In this document: in pieces, positions 32,248-40,560 of the stretch
Layout: every line of letters starts with the position of its first letter
Numbering within the stretch: position 1 is the first letter of the stretch
Origin: Bacillota bacterium
GTDB taxonomy: Bacteria; Bacillota; Clostridia; Peptostreptococcales; Anaerovoracaceae
Length of the DNA stretch: 48,670 bases
Reading direction: 5' to 3'
Assembly: GCA_030536355.1 (NCBI GenBank)
Contig: JAUNQD010000013.1
Span: 1-48,670, forward strand
Made by a program: the position numbers and the translations under genes
The notes under the pieces: generated by a model
The model's input: only the letters and a program-made list of their open reading frames with translations
What the model was told of the DNA's origin: nothing
Database searches by the model: none

Positions 32248-32523
32248 TTATATCTTATAAAGCACCCACCTGCATTCCGGGATTATATATTTAAGTTCAT
32301 ATCTTTTCTCCATATCACCTATGAAGCTCTGACAATGATACACTATACTTTCTTTTCCTGCTATCCTGGTCCTGTCGATATGCATAACTGAATTTACAGT
32401 AACAGTGATCTCTTCTTCAGGATCACATCCCCCGCCTTTTACCTTGAATTTATACGGCACCGGTGTCCCATCATCATACTGGAATACCGCTAATGTCTTG
32501 ATCGGTTTAGCTACTATTTTCAT
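32248..32523 (-). CDS. Hypothetical protein, co-transcribed with dinB
   Basis: 91 residues, no signal peptide or membrane span, beta-rich by appearance (KPIKTLAVFQYDDGTPVPYKFKV, then EEITVTVNSVMHIDRTR). One Cys pair (C33, C64) and a C-terminal CRWVLYKI. It begins 22 nt after the dinB stop and so lies in the SOS-controlled unit. I do not recognise the family; proteins of this size beside Y-family polymerases are common in Clostridia, so a link to lesion bypass is a guess from position. Confidence 0.75.
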   Translation of the reverse strand: MKIVAKPIKTLAVFQYDDGTPVPYKFKVKGGGCDPEEEITVTVNSVMHIDRTRIAGKESIVYHCQSFIGDMEKRYELKYIIPECRWVLYKI

Positions 32524-32545
32524 GGGCTATCGCCTCCATTGTCCT

Positions 32546-33793
32546 TCATGTCTTGAACCCTCCCATCATAAGGTAATTGCCGTCATTCACTCCGCCTTGT
32601 ATCGGTGATATGTCCGAATTGGCAAATGTTCCTCTGAAAATACTTCTTTCTCCGAATATTTTTCTTATATTATCTATAGTATGATCAAGCTTCTCATTTT
32701 TGTCTCTGCCGCTTTTATCGAACATATTGAGCTGCACTTCATCTTCTCTGCAAAACTCGCTCACAGAGACACTCATGGCTCTTACAGGCTCTCCGTGCCA
32801 CATCTCTGATGCCAAAGCTTTCGCTGTTTCAAATATCTCATCTGTCGTTCCTACATATCCCGGCAGCTTCAACTGATGACTGTATCCCCTGAGATCGCTG
32901 TTTCTGAAATGGACTGTAATAAGGCCCGCTAAACATTTTTTCCTGCGCAGCCTTGTCCCGACCCTTTCGCAAAGGGCAAGGAGTTCCTTCGATATTTCTT
33001 CTGCGGTCTGAAGGTCATATGCATAAGTTAGACCGTTCCCAAGCCCTTTTTGCATAACTTCATCGTTTACGATAACGTTAGCATCGTCGATCCCGTTGGC
33101 ATACTGATGGACCAAAACACCGTGACTGTGAAGAAAAGATCTTAAAAACTCCGGCTGAGCTTTTGCAAGATTTCCTATTGTATTTATACCGAATTTTTTG
33201 AGTTTCTTCTCAGTAGCTCTTCCTACCATGAACAGTTCCCTTACGGGAAGCGGCCATAATTTATCCGCTATCTCTTCGGGCCACAATGTATGGACCATGT
33301 CCGGTTTCTTGAGTTCTCCTGCCATCTTGGCGCAGAGTTTATTATTCCCTATACCGATGTTCACCGTAAAGCCCAGTTCATGTTTGATGCGTTCTTTTAT
33401 TTCATTGGCTACACCGACAGGATCTCTTACAGCTTCCGGACACCTGCTCATATCGCAGAAATTCTCATCGACACTGTATCTCTGTATCAGAGGCGTATAT
33501 TCATATAATATGGAATACATGGCATCACTGCAGTCAAGATACAGATCGTAATCAGGCGGATGGACAATAAGGCCGGGACATTTCTTCCGTGCTTCCATCA
33601 AACTCTCTCCCGTCATTATCCCGTACTTCTTGGCCGGAATGGATTTGGTAAGGATGATACCGTGCCTGTTATTGGGGTCTCCTGCTATGGCTGACGGTAT
33701 GGTACGAAGATCTACATCATAGCCATCCTCCAGCAGCGCAGCTGCTGTCCAGCTGAGATATGCGCTGTTGGCATCCACATGAAACACAAGCAT
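32546..33793 (-). CDS. dinB: Y-family DNA polymerase (DinB/UmuC)
   Basis: 415 residues. Catalytic marks: MLVFHVDANSAYLSW (metal Asp at 7), YSVDENFCDMS (Asp-Glu pair, about 104), the helix-hairpin-helix region LFMVGRATEKKLKKFGINTIGNLA (about 170-193), and a little-finger domain. It copies past damaged bases. The longer reading to 33817 has no better start; ATG 33793 directly follows AGGGGTGAAGGG. Regulation is visible: a LexA-type box fills the promoter spacer. The C-terminal half is more like the UmuC/ImpB branch of Firmicutes than E. coli Pol IV. Confidence 0.93.
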   Translation of the reverse strand: MLVFHVDANSAYLSWTAAALLEDGYDVDLRTIPSAIAGDPNNRHGIILTKSIPAKKYGIMTGESLMEARKKCPGLIVHPPDYDLYLDCSDAMYSILYEYTPLIQRYSVDENFCDMSRCPEAVRDPVGVANEIKERIKHELGFTVNIGIGNNKLCAKMAGELKKPDMVHTLWPEEIADKLWPLPVRELFMVGRATEKKLKKFGINTIGNLAKAQPEFLRSFLHSHGVLVHQYANGIDDANVIVNDEVMQKGLGNGLTYAYDLQTAEEISKELLALCERVGTRLRRKKCLAGLITVHFRNSDLRGYSHQLKLPGYVGTTDEIFETAKALASEMWHGEPVRAMSVSVSEFCREDEVQLNMFDKSGRDKNEKLDHTIDNIRKIFGERSIFRGTFANSDISPIQGGVNDGNYLMMGGFKT

Positions 33794-33842
33794 CCCTTCA
33801 CCCCTTTCTTTGCACACATAGTGCCCTTTGCACCTCGATCAT

Positions 33843-33871
33843 ATTATAACGAACATTTGTTCGCGTTTCAA
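33843..33871 (-). promoter_or_regulatory. dinB promoter with SOS (LexA) box
   Basis: Minus-strand TTGAAA (33871-33866), 17-nt spacer, TATAAT (33848-33843). The spacer contains CGAACAAATGTTCG (33863-33850), the GAAC-N4-GTTC box bound by Gram-positive LexA. Confidence 0.88.
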
Positions 33872-33976
33872 GAGGAAGTAGTTGGAAAGAGAAATGTTTT
33901 TGAACATGATGTTTTATGGTATAATCTTTAACGAGATAATTCGATAGAATTATAATTAGATAAACGGAGAATTGAA

Positions 33977-34435
33977 ATGAATAGAAAAGTCATTTATTTG
34001 ATAATGAATATCATAGGCTTCCTCGCCCTTCTGGGATCCACTGTATTCATTCTTGTAAGCTGGTCGCATATCCCCGATCAGATACCTACCCATTACAACT
34101 TCGCAGGTGTGGCTGACGGCTACGGCGGCAAAGGTTCATTGATATTTATGATGGTGCTGGCATGGTTCATGTTCGTTTTGATCACTGTTCTGATGAGGTT
34201 CCCTAACACCTGGAACATGCCGGTGAAAGTCACTGCTGAAAACAAGGCGAGGCTCTACAGTATAACAAGGTCGATGCTGGAAGTCGTTAAAATGTTGGCT
34301 GCTCTGCTGTTTGCTGTCATGCTTATAAACGCAGTAATAGCGACGCCAATGCCTAGATTCATCCTGATAGCACTGATCGCCGCTATGTTACTGTCGATTA
34401 TTATGGGTATTTTTATGATGTATAAGAACAGGTGA
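33977..34435 (+). CDS. DUF1648 membrane protein
   Basis: 152 residues with four hydrophobic spans (about 7-29, 52-72, 100-122, 127-147). The DUF1648 mark is the loop HIPDQIPTHYNFAGVADGYGGK (about 36-57). Such domains occur in SdpI-like immunity and transport-associated proteins; the function here is unknown. Start: GGAGAATTGAA before ATG. A TATAAT (33921-33926) stands about 50 nt upstream. Its stop codon lies inside the terminator stem. Confidence 0.88.
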   Translation: MNRKVIYLIMNIIGFLALLGSTVFILVSWSHIPDQIPTHYNFAGVADGYGGKGSLIFMMVLAWFMFVLITVLMRFPNTWNMPVKVTAENKARLYSITRSMLEVVKMLAALLFAVMLINAVIATPMPRFILIALIAAMLLSIIMGIFMMYKNR

Positions 34436-34453
34436 GTCATCTGTTCTTTTTTT
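34424..34453 (+). terminator. Terminator overlapping the DUF1648 stop codon
   Basis: AAGAACAG / CTGTTCTT, 9-nt loop containing the TGA stop, followed by seven T. Confidence 0.85.
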
Positions 34454-34502
34454 ATGATAATACCCGAAATATATGTTTTCGTATGTAAGTTTGTCACATA
34501 AG

Positions 34503-35165
34503 TTATAAATATGTCTTGAGTTTTTCTTTATCTGCTATTTCGATCCTGCCGCGGCCGAGAGTCACGACACCTTCTTCAGCGAAGTAATTGAGGACTTTAG
34601 TCACCACTTCACGTGCACTTCCGATATTTCTGGCGATCTCATCATGAGTAGTTTTGATGGTAGTCTGTCCTCTAGAAATACTTTCGTCCCACAGATATAT
34701 GGCAACTCTCTTATCGATGGCCATGAACAAGATCTGCTGCATGGTCCACATCACCTCTGAGAAGCGCTCAGTGGCCTGCTGATACATGTAAAGCCCCACG
34801 TAAGGGTTTTCCTCCATGATGTGGTTGAGGATCGTCGTAGGGATAACTACGGCCTCTGTTTTTTCTGCTGTCTCGATGAAAATGTCGAACTGTATGGAGT
34901 CGAGAAGGCACGATGCGGAAAGCACACAGCACTCCCCTTCTCTTATCCTGAAAAGTGTCACTTCTCGTCCTTCTTCGGATATTATATATACCCTGAAAGC
35001 ACCTTTTTGTATCAGGATAGCGCCCTGACATCCCATATCGCTTCGATGGACTACAGAGCCTTTTTCAAAAGTTTTAGTTATATGACCATCTTTGATGGCT
35101 GTTTTATCATTATCATCAAGCTTATCCCAGAATGGGAAAACCGATGAGAAAATCATTTCGTTCAT
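34503..35165 (-). CDS. Crp/Fnr-family transcriptional regulator
   Basis: 220 residues: a cyclic-nucleotide-binding-fold sensor (about 15-130) and a C-terminal winged helix with recognition region THDEIARNIGSAREVVTKVL (about 168-187). Cys residues cluster in GECCVLSASCLLD, a pattern common in clostridial Crp/Fnr proteins and possibly redox-active; the four-Cys N-terminal motif of Fnr is absent. It starts 14 nt after the WYL regulator gene, so the two regulators form one unit. Crp/Fnr-like boxes near the NifX-like gene (20975, 21012) are possible targets, but this is not shown. Confidence 0.9.
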   Translation of the reverse strand: MNEMIFSSVFPFWDKLDDNDKTAIKDGHITKTFEKGSVVHRSDMGCQGAILIQKGAFRVYIISEEGREVTLFRIREGECCVLSASCLLDSIQFDIFIETAEKTEAVVIPTTILNHIMEENPYVGLYMYQQATERFSEVMWTMQQILFMAIDKRVAIYLWDESISRGQTTIKTTHDEIARNIGSAREVVTKVLNYFAEEGVVTLGRGRIEIADKEKLKTYL

Positions 35166-35179
35166 TAACTGTCTCCTTA

Positions 35180-36166
35180 TTATTCATATCCGGCGATAAC
35201 ATCAGTCAGATAAGTCTTGAATCCATCGGCAACGTGCTGCGGCGAAATAATCTTGACGCCTGTACCAAGACCTGCGATCCAGCCATAGAACTGACCGCTT
35301 ACAGCCGCTTCATGTCTGATCCTGAATCTATCTTCGCTTGTCTTCTGGATTATCACATCTGTTCCGAATCTGTCGAGCACTACACCTATCAATCCGTTAT
35401 CGAACTCCATAGTCACAGCCTCAAGATGGCCGCCATACATACCGAAGGTATTCTTGGCGAACTTGGCAAGATCGAAATCTTTGAATGCTTCTTCGCCGTC
35501 CCTTGACTCATCGAGAAGCGTGATGTTTTGCATCTTATCTACTCTGTAATGCTTGACTATACCTGATGATGCATCGAATCCCAGCATATAATAATTTTCA
35601 TCGTCCCAGGTAAGTGACCATGGGCTTACTGCTATAGGCTTACCATTGTTACGAGCTACAAGCTCTTTATCGGTATTCCACTTGTAATATATGAAACTGA
35701 TTTTCTTATTGGCCTGGATGGCATCGTGGAGCTTATCCACGTTGTAATATATGCTTTCGTTGCCTGTCTTGATACGATCGGCTATGTATACTTCTCTCTG
35801 AAGCTTCTTGGCTTCTCCGGCACTGGCCAGACTCTCCAGTTTTTTGATCAGCTCACGTGATTTCTTGACAGTTATGAATTTGGATGACTGGACTGCATCA
35901 ACAAGAAGCTTAAGCTCCGGCAGCTCGAACTTGCGGCTTGCCAGATAGTAGCCTGCAGGCTTCTCCTTAGTATATAGTATGTCCATTCCCCAAGTTTGGA
36001 GTGTCTCGATATCGTCATAGATACTCTTCCTGTCTGCTGTGATTCCGTTTGACTCAAGCATTTCCAGCAGAGCCTTAGTCGAGAGGCGATTGTTCTCATC
36101 GCTTTTCTCAAGAAGAGCATCCATGATATATAAGGTCCTTAATTTATTTGTAACTGTTTTTGCCAT
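35180..36166 (-). CDS. WYL-domain transcriptional regulator (YafY type)
   Basis: 328 residues. An N-terminal winged helix (MAKTVTNKLRTLYIMDALLEKS to ADRKSIYDDIETLQTWG, about 1-65) is followed by a WYL domain (YYNVDKLHDAIQANKKISFIYY, PIAVSPWSLTWDDENYYMLGFD) and the WCX C-terminal extension. WYL proteins sense nucleic-acid or nucleotide ligands and regulate DNA-damage or defence genes. ATG 36166 is chosen with GGAGGATGCT upstream; the frame is open four codons further. It heads the pair with the Crp/Fnr gene. Confidence 0.9.
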   Translation of the reverse strand: MAKTVTNKLRTLYIMDALLEKSDENNRLSTKALLEMLESNGITADRKSIYDDIETLQTWGMDILYTKEKPAGYYLASRKFELPELKLLVDAVQSSKFITVKKSRELIKKLESLASAGEAKKLQREVYIADRIKTGNESIYYNVDKLHDAIQANKKISFIYYKWNTDKELVARNNGKPIAVSPWSLTWDDENYYMLGFDASSGIVKHYRVDKMQNITLLDESRDGEEAFKDFDLAKFAKNTFGMYGGHLEAVTMEFDNGLIGVVLDRFGTDVIIQKTSEDRFRIRHEAAVSGQFYGWIAGLGTGVKIISPQHVADGFKTYLTDVIAGYE

Positions 36167-36207
36167 AGCATCCTCCAAATACAGTTAGCATCTGTCTCTT
36201 TATTGAT

Positions 36208-36236
36208 ATTTTACTAAATCAAAGGGTTGTTGGCAA
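36208..36236 (-). promoter_or_regulatory. Promoter of the WYL-Crp/Fnr unit
   Basis: Minus-strand TTGCCA (36236-36231), 17-nt spacer, TAAAAT (36213-36208). Its -35 overlaps the -35 of the divergent amidohydrolase promoter. Confidence 0.65.
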
Positions 36237-36255
36237 ATGTAATCGGGTGTATCAT
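36227..36255 (+). promoter_or_regulatory. Promoter of the amidohydrolase gene
   Basis: TTGTTG (36227-36232), 17-nt spacer, TATCAT (36250-36255); it overlaps the divergent WYL promoter back to back. Confidence 0.6.
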
Positions 36256-36288
36256 GATTTATACCTAATAATGTTAAGGAGACCGAAC

Positions 36289-37914
36289 ATGAAATGCGAT
36301 AAGTTATTTATAAACGGTAAAATATTCACATCAGATAAAGGCTCACCTTATGCGGAAGCTATGGCTGTCAAAGACGGCAGGATCGCGTGGATCGGCGGCA
36401 ATGCTGATGCAGCTGCATTAAGATCCGAAGCTGAAGAAATCTTCGATCTTGGTGGAAGACGCATGCTCCCGGGGTTCGTAGACTGCCATATGCACGCTAT
36501 GCTGCTGGCTGACTTCGCAACTCAGATATCTGCCCTCCCTCCTGCCATCGATTCTATTGAAGAGCTAGTAGAGGCTATCGCAGAAAAGCGAGAAGCACAA
36601 GGTCCGGATGTATGGATCCAGGGCTGGGGATATGATGAAGGCAAGCTGGCGGAACATCGTGCTCCTAACAGATACGATCTTGACCGCGGATGCAGCGATG
36701 CACCTGTATTCGTGATGCGTATATGTGCACATATGTGTGCAGTGAACAGTTATGTGCTGGACATGGCCGGGATCACTAAAGACACTCCTGATCCCGAAGG
36801 CGGTAAGATCGGCAGAGATGAAAACGGCGAACCTGATGGTCTTCTCTATGAAACAGCTATGCGTTTAGCTATGGATCTTATGCCTAAACAAACAAATGAG
36901 AAAATCGCACAAGACTTCGTCGCCCTCGGGAAAATACTGTTGTCGCAGGGACTTACAACTGTTTCAGATATGGAAGAAAACGAGATCGACCGTTACCGTG
37001 AAATATATGATAAAGCTGCAGCTCTCGGTTTCAAAAACAAGCTTGCTGCGTACAGTGCCTATCATTTGATCAGAAAACATGGTCATCAGCTGATAACTGA
37101 AGATCCTGCTTTTAATGCCGATGGGATGTTCCGTATTTCCGGTGTGAAGCTGCTGGGTGACGGCAGTGTTTCAGGCAGGACTGCATGGTGCGATTCCCCT
37201 TACTTGCCTGTTAATGAGGAAGATACTGATGTTGAATACGGCATGCCTGTATGTTCTGAAGAAGAGATAAAAGAAGCCCTTGATTTTTGCAAAGCGCACA
37301 AGTGCCAGCTTAGCATACATGTTATGGGGGCTAAGGCTATCGACAGAGCCGTAGATCTGACTTGGAAAGAAAATAACTGGATGCCCGATAATATACCTGC
37401 TATTCGTCTTGAGCACGTGGCTATGCCTACAGAGCGAGCTATGAAGCTGGCTGCTGCTTCTGATATGGCTTGGAGCACACAGCCCGTGTTCGTCTATGCA
37501 GAGATCGAAAGTTACCTGAAGAATCTTCCTGAAGACCGCATCCTCGCCAGCTACCCTGTCGCTAAATGGCTCGACATGGGTATCCGTACTTCTCTAAGTT
37601 CAGATGCGCCTGCTACAAGCTGGGCAACTCCATCAGATCCGTTTGTCAACCTTAAGAGCGCTGTGACACGCAAGGCCTGGGATGGCACTGATACAGGTCA
37701 AGAACATCGCATCGATATCGAGACAGCGATACGCCTCTATACTGCCGAGGCAGCTCCATTCGTTGGATTTACCGATGTGGGTATACTGAAACCCGGCTAT
37801 GCTGCCGACTTCATCATTCTTGACAGAGATATACTTGATATACCGTCTGATGAGATCGATCAGGTCAAGGTTTTAGAGACCTGGATCAACGGTGAGAAGG
37901 TTTATGAGAGATAA
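36289..37914 (+). CDS. YtcJ-like metal-dependent amidohydrolase
   Basis: 541 residues of the amidohydrolase superfamily (YtcJ/exoenzyme-regulatory AepA-like). Metal site HxH in GFVDCHMHAML (about 63-73), LGDGSVSGRTAW, the IHVMGAKAIDRAVD motif, RLEHV and the C-terminal PGYAADFIILDRDILD. It probably hydrolyses an N-acyl or cyclic amide bond in the cytosol; no signal peptide. ATG 36289 is used since AAGGAGACC lies 7 nt before it; 14 codons of upstream open frame overlap the promoter. Substrate unknown. Confidence 0.92.
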   Translation: MKCDKLFINGKIFTSDKGSPYAEAMAVKDGRIAWIGGNADAAALRSEAEEIFDLGGRRMLPGFVDCHMHAMLLADFATQISALPPAIDSIEELVEAIAEKREAQGPDVWIQGWGYDEGKLAEHRAPNRYDLDRGCSDAPVFVMRICAHMCAVNSYVLDMAGITKDTPDPEGGKIGRDENGEPDGLLYETAMRLAMDLMPKQTNEKIAQDFVALGKILLSQGLTTVSDMEENEIDRYREIYDKAAALGFKNKLAAYSAYHLIRKHGHQLITEDPAFNADGMFRISGVKLLGDGSVSGRTAWCDSPYLPVNEEDTDVEYGMPVCSEEEIKEALDFCKAHKCQLSIHVMGAKAIDRAVDLTWKENNWMPDNIPAIRLEHVAMPTERAMKLAAASDMAWSTQPVFVYAEIESYLKNLPEDRILASYPVAKWLDMGIRTSLSSDAPATSWATPSDPFVNLKSAVTRKAWDGTDTGQEHRIDIETAIRLYTAEAAPFVGFTDVGILKPGYAADFIILDRDILDIPSDEIDQVKVLETWINGEKVYER

Positions 37915-37924
37915 TAAGATGAGA

Positions 37925-37948
37925 AAAGCCGCTTGATAGCGGCTTTTT
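37925..37948. terminator. Bidirectional terminator
   Basis: AAAGCCGC / GCGGCTTT with a 6-nt loop, A-run on the left and T-run on the right. It serves the amidohydrolase gene (plus) and the 51-residue gene (minus). Confidence 0.85.
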
Positions 37949-37966
37949 GTTATTCTTGAAGTATTT

Positions 37967-38122
37967 TTAGATAGGAATCGAGTTTAGTCTTCCATCAAGC
38001 AATGATTGTAGATTGACAAGTGACACATGTGGGTATATGATGTAATCAAGAAATGGGTTTCGAAGCGTGTACGGATTTATTCCCGAAAGCAATTGCTCGT
38101 TTCTTTTTTTATGTTCGTCATT
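37967..38122 (-). CDS. Small hypothetical protein (51 residues) behind the repeated leader
   Basis: ATG at 38122 is preceded by AAAGGAGAAGAGA, a strong ribosome-binding site. The frame starts MTNIKKENEQLLSGINPY and ends LLDGRLNSIPI with TAA at 37967. The middle, NPFLDYIIYPHVSLVNLQSLL, is mildly hydrophobic. It lies directly after the terminator of leader copy A and is followed by a bidirectional terminator, so it is a separate cistron. No family recognised; it could be a regulated small effector or a remnant of a longer gene. Confidence 0.6.
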   Translation of the reverse strand, partial: NDEHKKRNEQLLSGINPYTLRNPFLDYIIYPHVSLVNLQSLLDGRLNSIPI

Positions 38123-38143
38123 CTCTTCTCCTTTCAAAAAACA

Positions 38144-38217
38144 AAAAACGTGAGGACTAAAAAATTAATCCTCACGCACTATATGCCTGCGAATGGCCCG
38201 GCCGGATAAGACCTTGA
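38144..38217 (-). ncRNA. Repeated leader/attenuator module, copy A
   Basis: On the minus strand, a 23-nt core (38217-38195, containing CTTATCCGGCCGGGCC) is followed by about 17 nt and a perfect stem CGTGAGGA / TCCTCACG (38177-38150) with six T. Eight nt later comes the ribosome-binding site of the 51-residue gene. The core is identical in copy B at 43170-43192. It begins 15 nt after the stop of the alpha/beta hydrolase gene, so it could also be that gene's terminator. Confidence 0.6.
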
Positions 38218-38232
38218 TTTATTATATCATTT

Positions 38233-38997
38233 TTATTCTTTTGATACTATCCATTTTATTATTTCTTCAGCTGTGATCGCTATCTGTTCTTCCGATGTTA
38301 TTGTCGGTTTACCGTCTCCGTCTTGTGCTCCATACATGCCGAAGCCTGCATGGCATCCGCCATCTATGACGATCTCTTTGTGATCATCAGGAAGGTTTGT
38401 CAGATTATCTTCATACTTCATCTTGTTCAAAACTTTATCTTCACTGCCGTATATACTGAGAACATCCAGGTCTGCGGCTTTAAGATCTGCTGTGGAGTAT
38501 GCTCCCAGCAGTATCACTCCTGACAATCGATCGGCACGATCAGATGCGTATGATGCAGCCATGGATCCGCCAAGGGAATGTCCGCCTATGTACCACTCTT
38601 CTACTTCGGGATACATTTCCTGAAGGCCGTCTGCAGCCTTTACATCAAGGACTGCCAGGTTTCCGGGCATTTCTACCAGTATGCAGAGAAGTCCCTTATC
38701 GGCACAGGCTGTCATCAGCGGTTCGTATGCCGAGGCCTCTACTTTCCCGCCCGGATAGAATATAAATCCGGCTATAGGGTCCTGCGGTATGAATACAGTT
38801 GTGTCTTTATCCGGTGTTTCTACTGTGACCTCATTGTCGTATTGTTCTGTATATACTTCTATAGATGCCTCGTCGGCATGGTAGTAATCAGCTATGTATA
38901 TGACTGCGCATGCGATGATCAGTACTGCTATCGCGATGATGTATATCCTGCATGTGCCGCACTTGCCTTTACCATTTTTGATTTTACATTTAGCCAT
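38233..38997 (-). CDS. Membrane-anchored alpha/beta hydrolase
   Basis: 254 residues. After a Cys-containing basic start, a hydrophobic helix (about 20-37) anchors the protein in the membrane with the hydrolase outside. The fold shows GFIFYPGGKVEASAYEPLM (oxyanion region), the nucleophile elbow GGHSLGGSMAASYA (about 143-156), an acid in IYGSEDK and the catalytic His in GGCHAGFGMYG. Similar proteins are annotated as DUF-type or dienelactone-hydrolase-like esterases. Its start overlaps the ADP-ribosylglycohydrolase gene by 8 nt, so it ends this operon. Substrate unknown. Confidence 0.88.
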   Translation of the reverse strand: MAKCKIKNGKGKCGTCRIYIIAIAVLIIACAVIYIADYYHADEASIEVYTEQYDNEVTVETPDKDTTVFIPQDPIAGFIFYPGGKVEASAYEPLMTACADKGLLCILVEMPGNLAVLDVKAADGLQEMYPEVEEWYIGGHSLGGSMAASYASDRADRLSGVILLGAYSTADLKAADLDVLSIYGSEDKVLNKMKYEDNLTNLPDDHKEIVIDGGCHAGFGMYGAQDGDGKPTITSEEQIAITAEEIIKWIVSKE

Positions 38998-39799
38998 TTA
39001 TTAGTCTCCTCATATCGTCAAACGATTCAAGCACTGTTCTCATATCACTTTCGATCCTGGCTTTCGCTTCTTCTTTAAGCTTATCGGATACCCCGTAGTA
39101 CGCTTCTGCAATACTTCCTGCGATGCAGGTCAATGTGTCACAGTCACCGCCAAGGGATACTGCTGTTCTGATCACATCTTCGAAGTCGCTGCCTTCCATG
39201 AAAGCTGTGATGGCCTCCGGTACTGTCTGCTGGCAAAGCTCAGTATGATAGTATGTCGGCCTGATTTCGTCGCAGGTACGGCTGAGGTCGTAGTCGAATT
39301 CTTCGATGATGTATCGTTTGATTTCTTCTTTGGCAGAGCCGTTTCTTGCCATGAATATTGCAGCTGCAGTGGCTTCTGCACCCTTTATTCCTTCAGGATG
39401 ATTATGGGTCACTTCTGCCGAAAGTCTTGCCAAGCGTCTTGTTTCCTCTAATGTGTCTGCCATCCAGCCTGCAGCAGCTACTCTCATTGCCGATCCGTTA
39501 CCGCAGCTGTTGTAAGGTTCAGGATCATCCAGCAGCAGCCACATTCCAAAGCGCGCTCCGTATCCTGCATCGGGGTATTTTTTGCCCCAGTATTTGAGTG
39601 ATTTGACCATACTTTCTTTTATAGTCTCATCATCTGCATCTTTTTCTACCTTCATCAGTGCTTCTGCCACTGCTATTGTCATTACAGTATCGTCAGTGAA
39701 TTCACACCCGGGTGAAAAGAGCTCGAACTCCTTGCTCTTGTTTCCTCTGTCAAATTCAAATGGGCTTCCTATGATATCACCTAATATTGATCCATACAT
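38990..39799 (-). CDS. ADP-ribosylglycohydrolase (DraG family)
   Basis: 269 residues. The metal-binding marks of DraG/ARH enzymes are present: GDIIGSPFEFDRG at the start, TDDTVMTIAVAEALM (about 37-51), and GGDCDTLTCIAGSIAEAYYG near 215-235. These enzymes remove ADP-ribose from proteins or nucleic acids. Start ATG with GGAGGGG. It follows the VWA gene by 12 nt and overlaps the hydrolase gene. With the macrodomain gene upstream it makes an ADP-ribose-related neighbourhood. Confidence 0.92.
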   Translation of the reverse strand: MYGSILGDIIGSPFEFDRGNKSKEFELFSPGCEFTDDTVMTIAVAEALMKVEKDADDETIKESMVKSLKYWGKKYPDAGYGARFGMWLLLDDPEPYNSCGNGSAMRVAAAGWMADTLEETRRLARLSAEVTHNHPEGIKGAEATAAAIFMARNGSAKEEIKRYIIEEFDYDLSRTCDEIRPTYYHTELCQQTVPEAITAFMEGSDFEDVIRTAVSLGGDCDTLTCIAGSIAEAYYGVSDKLKEEAKARIESDMRTVLESFDDMRRLING

Positions 39800-39811
39800 A
39801 TTTACCCCTCC

Positions 39812-40462
39812 TTATCTACTTCCCCTTTTTCTTTCGTCAGCTTCTATATCATCCTTCCAATCTGCAGGAAGTGAAGCGCACTGTCTGAATGAGCTTACAG
39901 CTCTATCGATGGTCTTATAGTTGAGTTCCGTCCCTGCCTCATCGCAGCAGAACTTCACTGCTCTGTCTTCACTTATCCCTATATCTTCGGCTGCTGCTAC
40001 TGCATCGATGTTAGCACCGAGGAAAATGAATTCCCAGCCGTATTCCTTCTGCTGACGATTTATCATTTCTTTTATTTGAGCTGCTGAATACTTATGGCTC
40101 GCGTTTTCCATGCCGTCAGTGATTATGACGAAGAGTGTCTTTTCAGGTACATCTGACTTTCGGGAATATTTATGGATATTTCCGATGTGTTTGATAGCGC
40201 CTCCCACTGCATCCAGCAGTGCTGTGCATCCGCCCGGTATGTAATGACGACCTGTCATCAGGCTCACTCTTTTGATATTTAGGCGATCGTGGATCACTTC
40301 GCTTCTGTCGTTGAACAGTACTGTAGATACATATGCGTGTCCTTCTTCGTTCTTCTGCTTTTCCAGCATGGAGTTGAATCCGCCGATGGTATCTGCTTCA
40401 AGGCCGTGCATCGATCCGCTTCTATCGATAATAAATACTAATTCTGTTGTTCTTTTTCTCAT
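39812..40462 (-). CDS. VWA-domain protein
   Basis: 216 residues, one von Willebrand factor A domain with a complete metal-ion-dependent adhesion site: DRSGSM (13-18), Thr in GGCTALLD, Asp in ITDGMENA. No signal peptide, so cytosolic, as in TerY-like VWA proteins. C terminus is charged (ADERKRGSR). Start has AGGATGAAGAT. It is first in the unit with the ADP-ribosylglycohydrolase and may act as its protein-binding adaptor; that is inference. Confidence 0.88.
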   Translation of the reverse strand: MRKRTTELVFIIDRSGSMHGLEADTIGGFNSMLEKQKNEEGHAYVSTVLFNDRSEVIHDRLNIKRVSLMTGRHYIPGGCTALLDAVGGAIKHIGNIHKYSRKSDVPEKTLFVIITDGMENASHKYSAAQIKEMINRQQKEYGWEFIFLGANIDAVAAAEDIGISEDRAVKFCCDEAGTELNYKTIDRAVSSFRQCASLPADWKDDIEADERKRGSR

Positions 40463-40529
40463 ATCTTCATCCTCCTGATATTGATTTTCTTTAACTTATG
40501 GTCTCATTATAGGAGTATTTGATATGCAA

Positions 40530-40552
40530 AAGGTCGCATAGCAGGCGACCTT
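40530..40552 (-). terminator. Terminator between the macrodomain and VWA genes
   Basis: AAGGTCGC / GCGACCTT with a 7-nt loop and a short T-run on the minus strand. A perfect TATAAT (minus, 40510-40505) lies just downstream, so VWA-DraG-hydrolase may have its own start. Confidence 0.55.
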
Positions 40553-40560
40553 GAAAAAAT

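Noticed and set aside
38027..38209. Plus-strand 60-codon frame
   Set aside because: No ribosome-binding site, and it lies antisense to the better supported 51-codon gene and leader module A.
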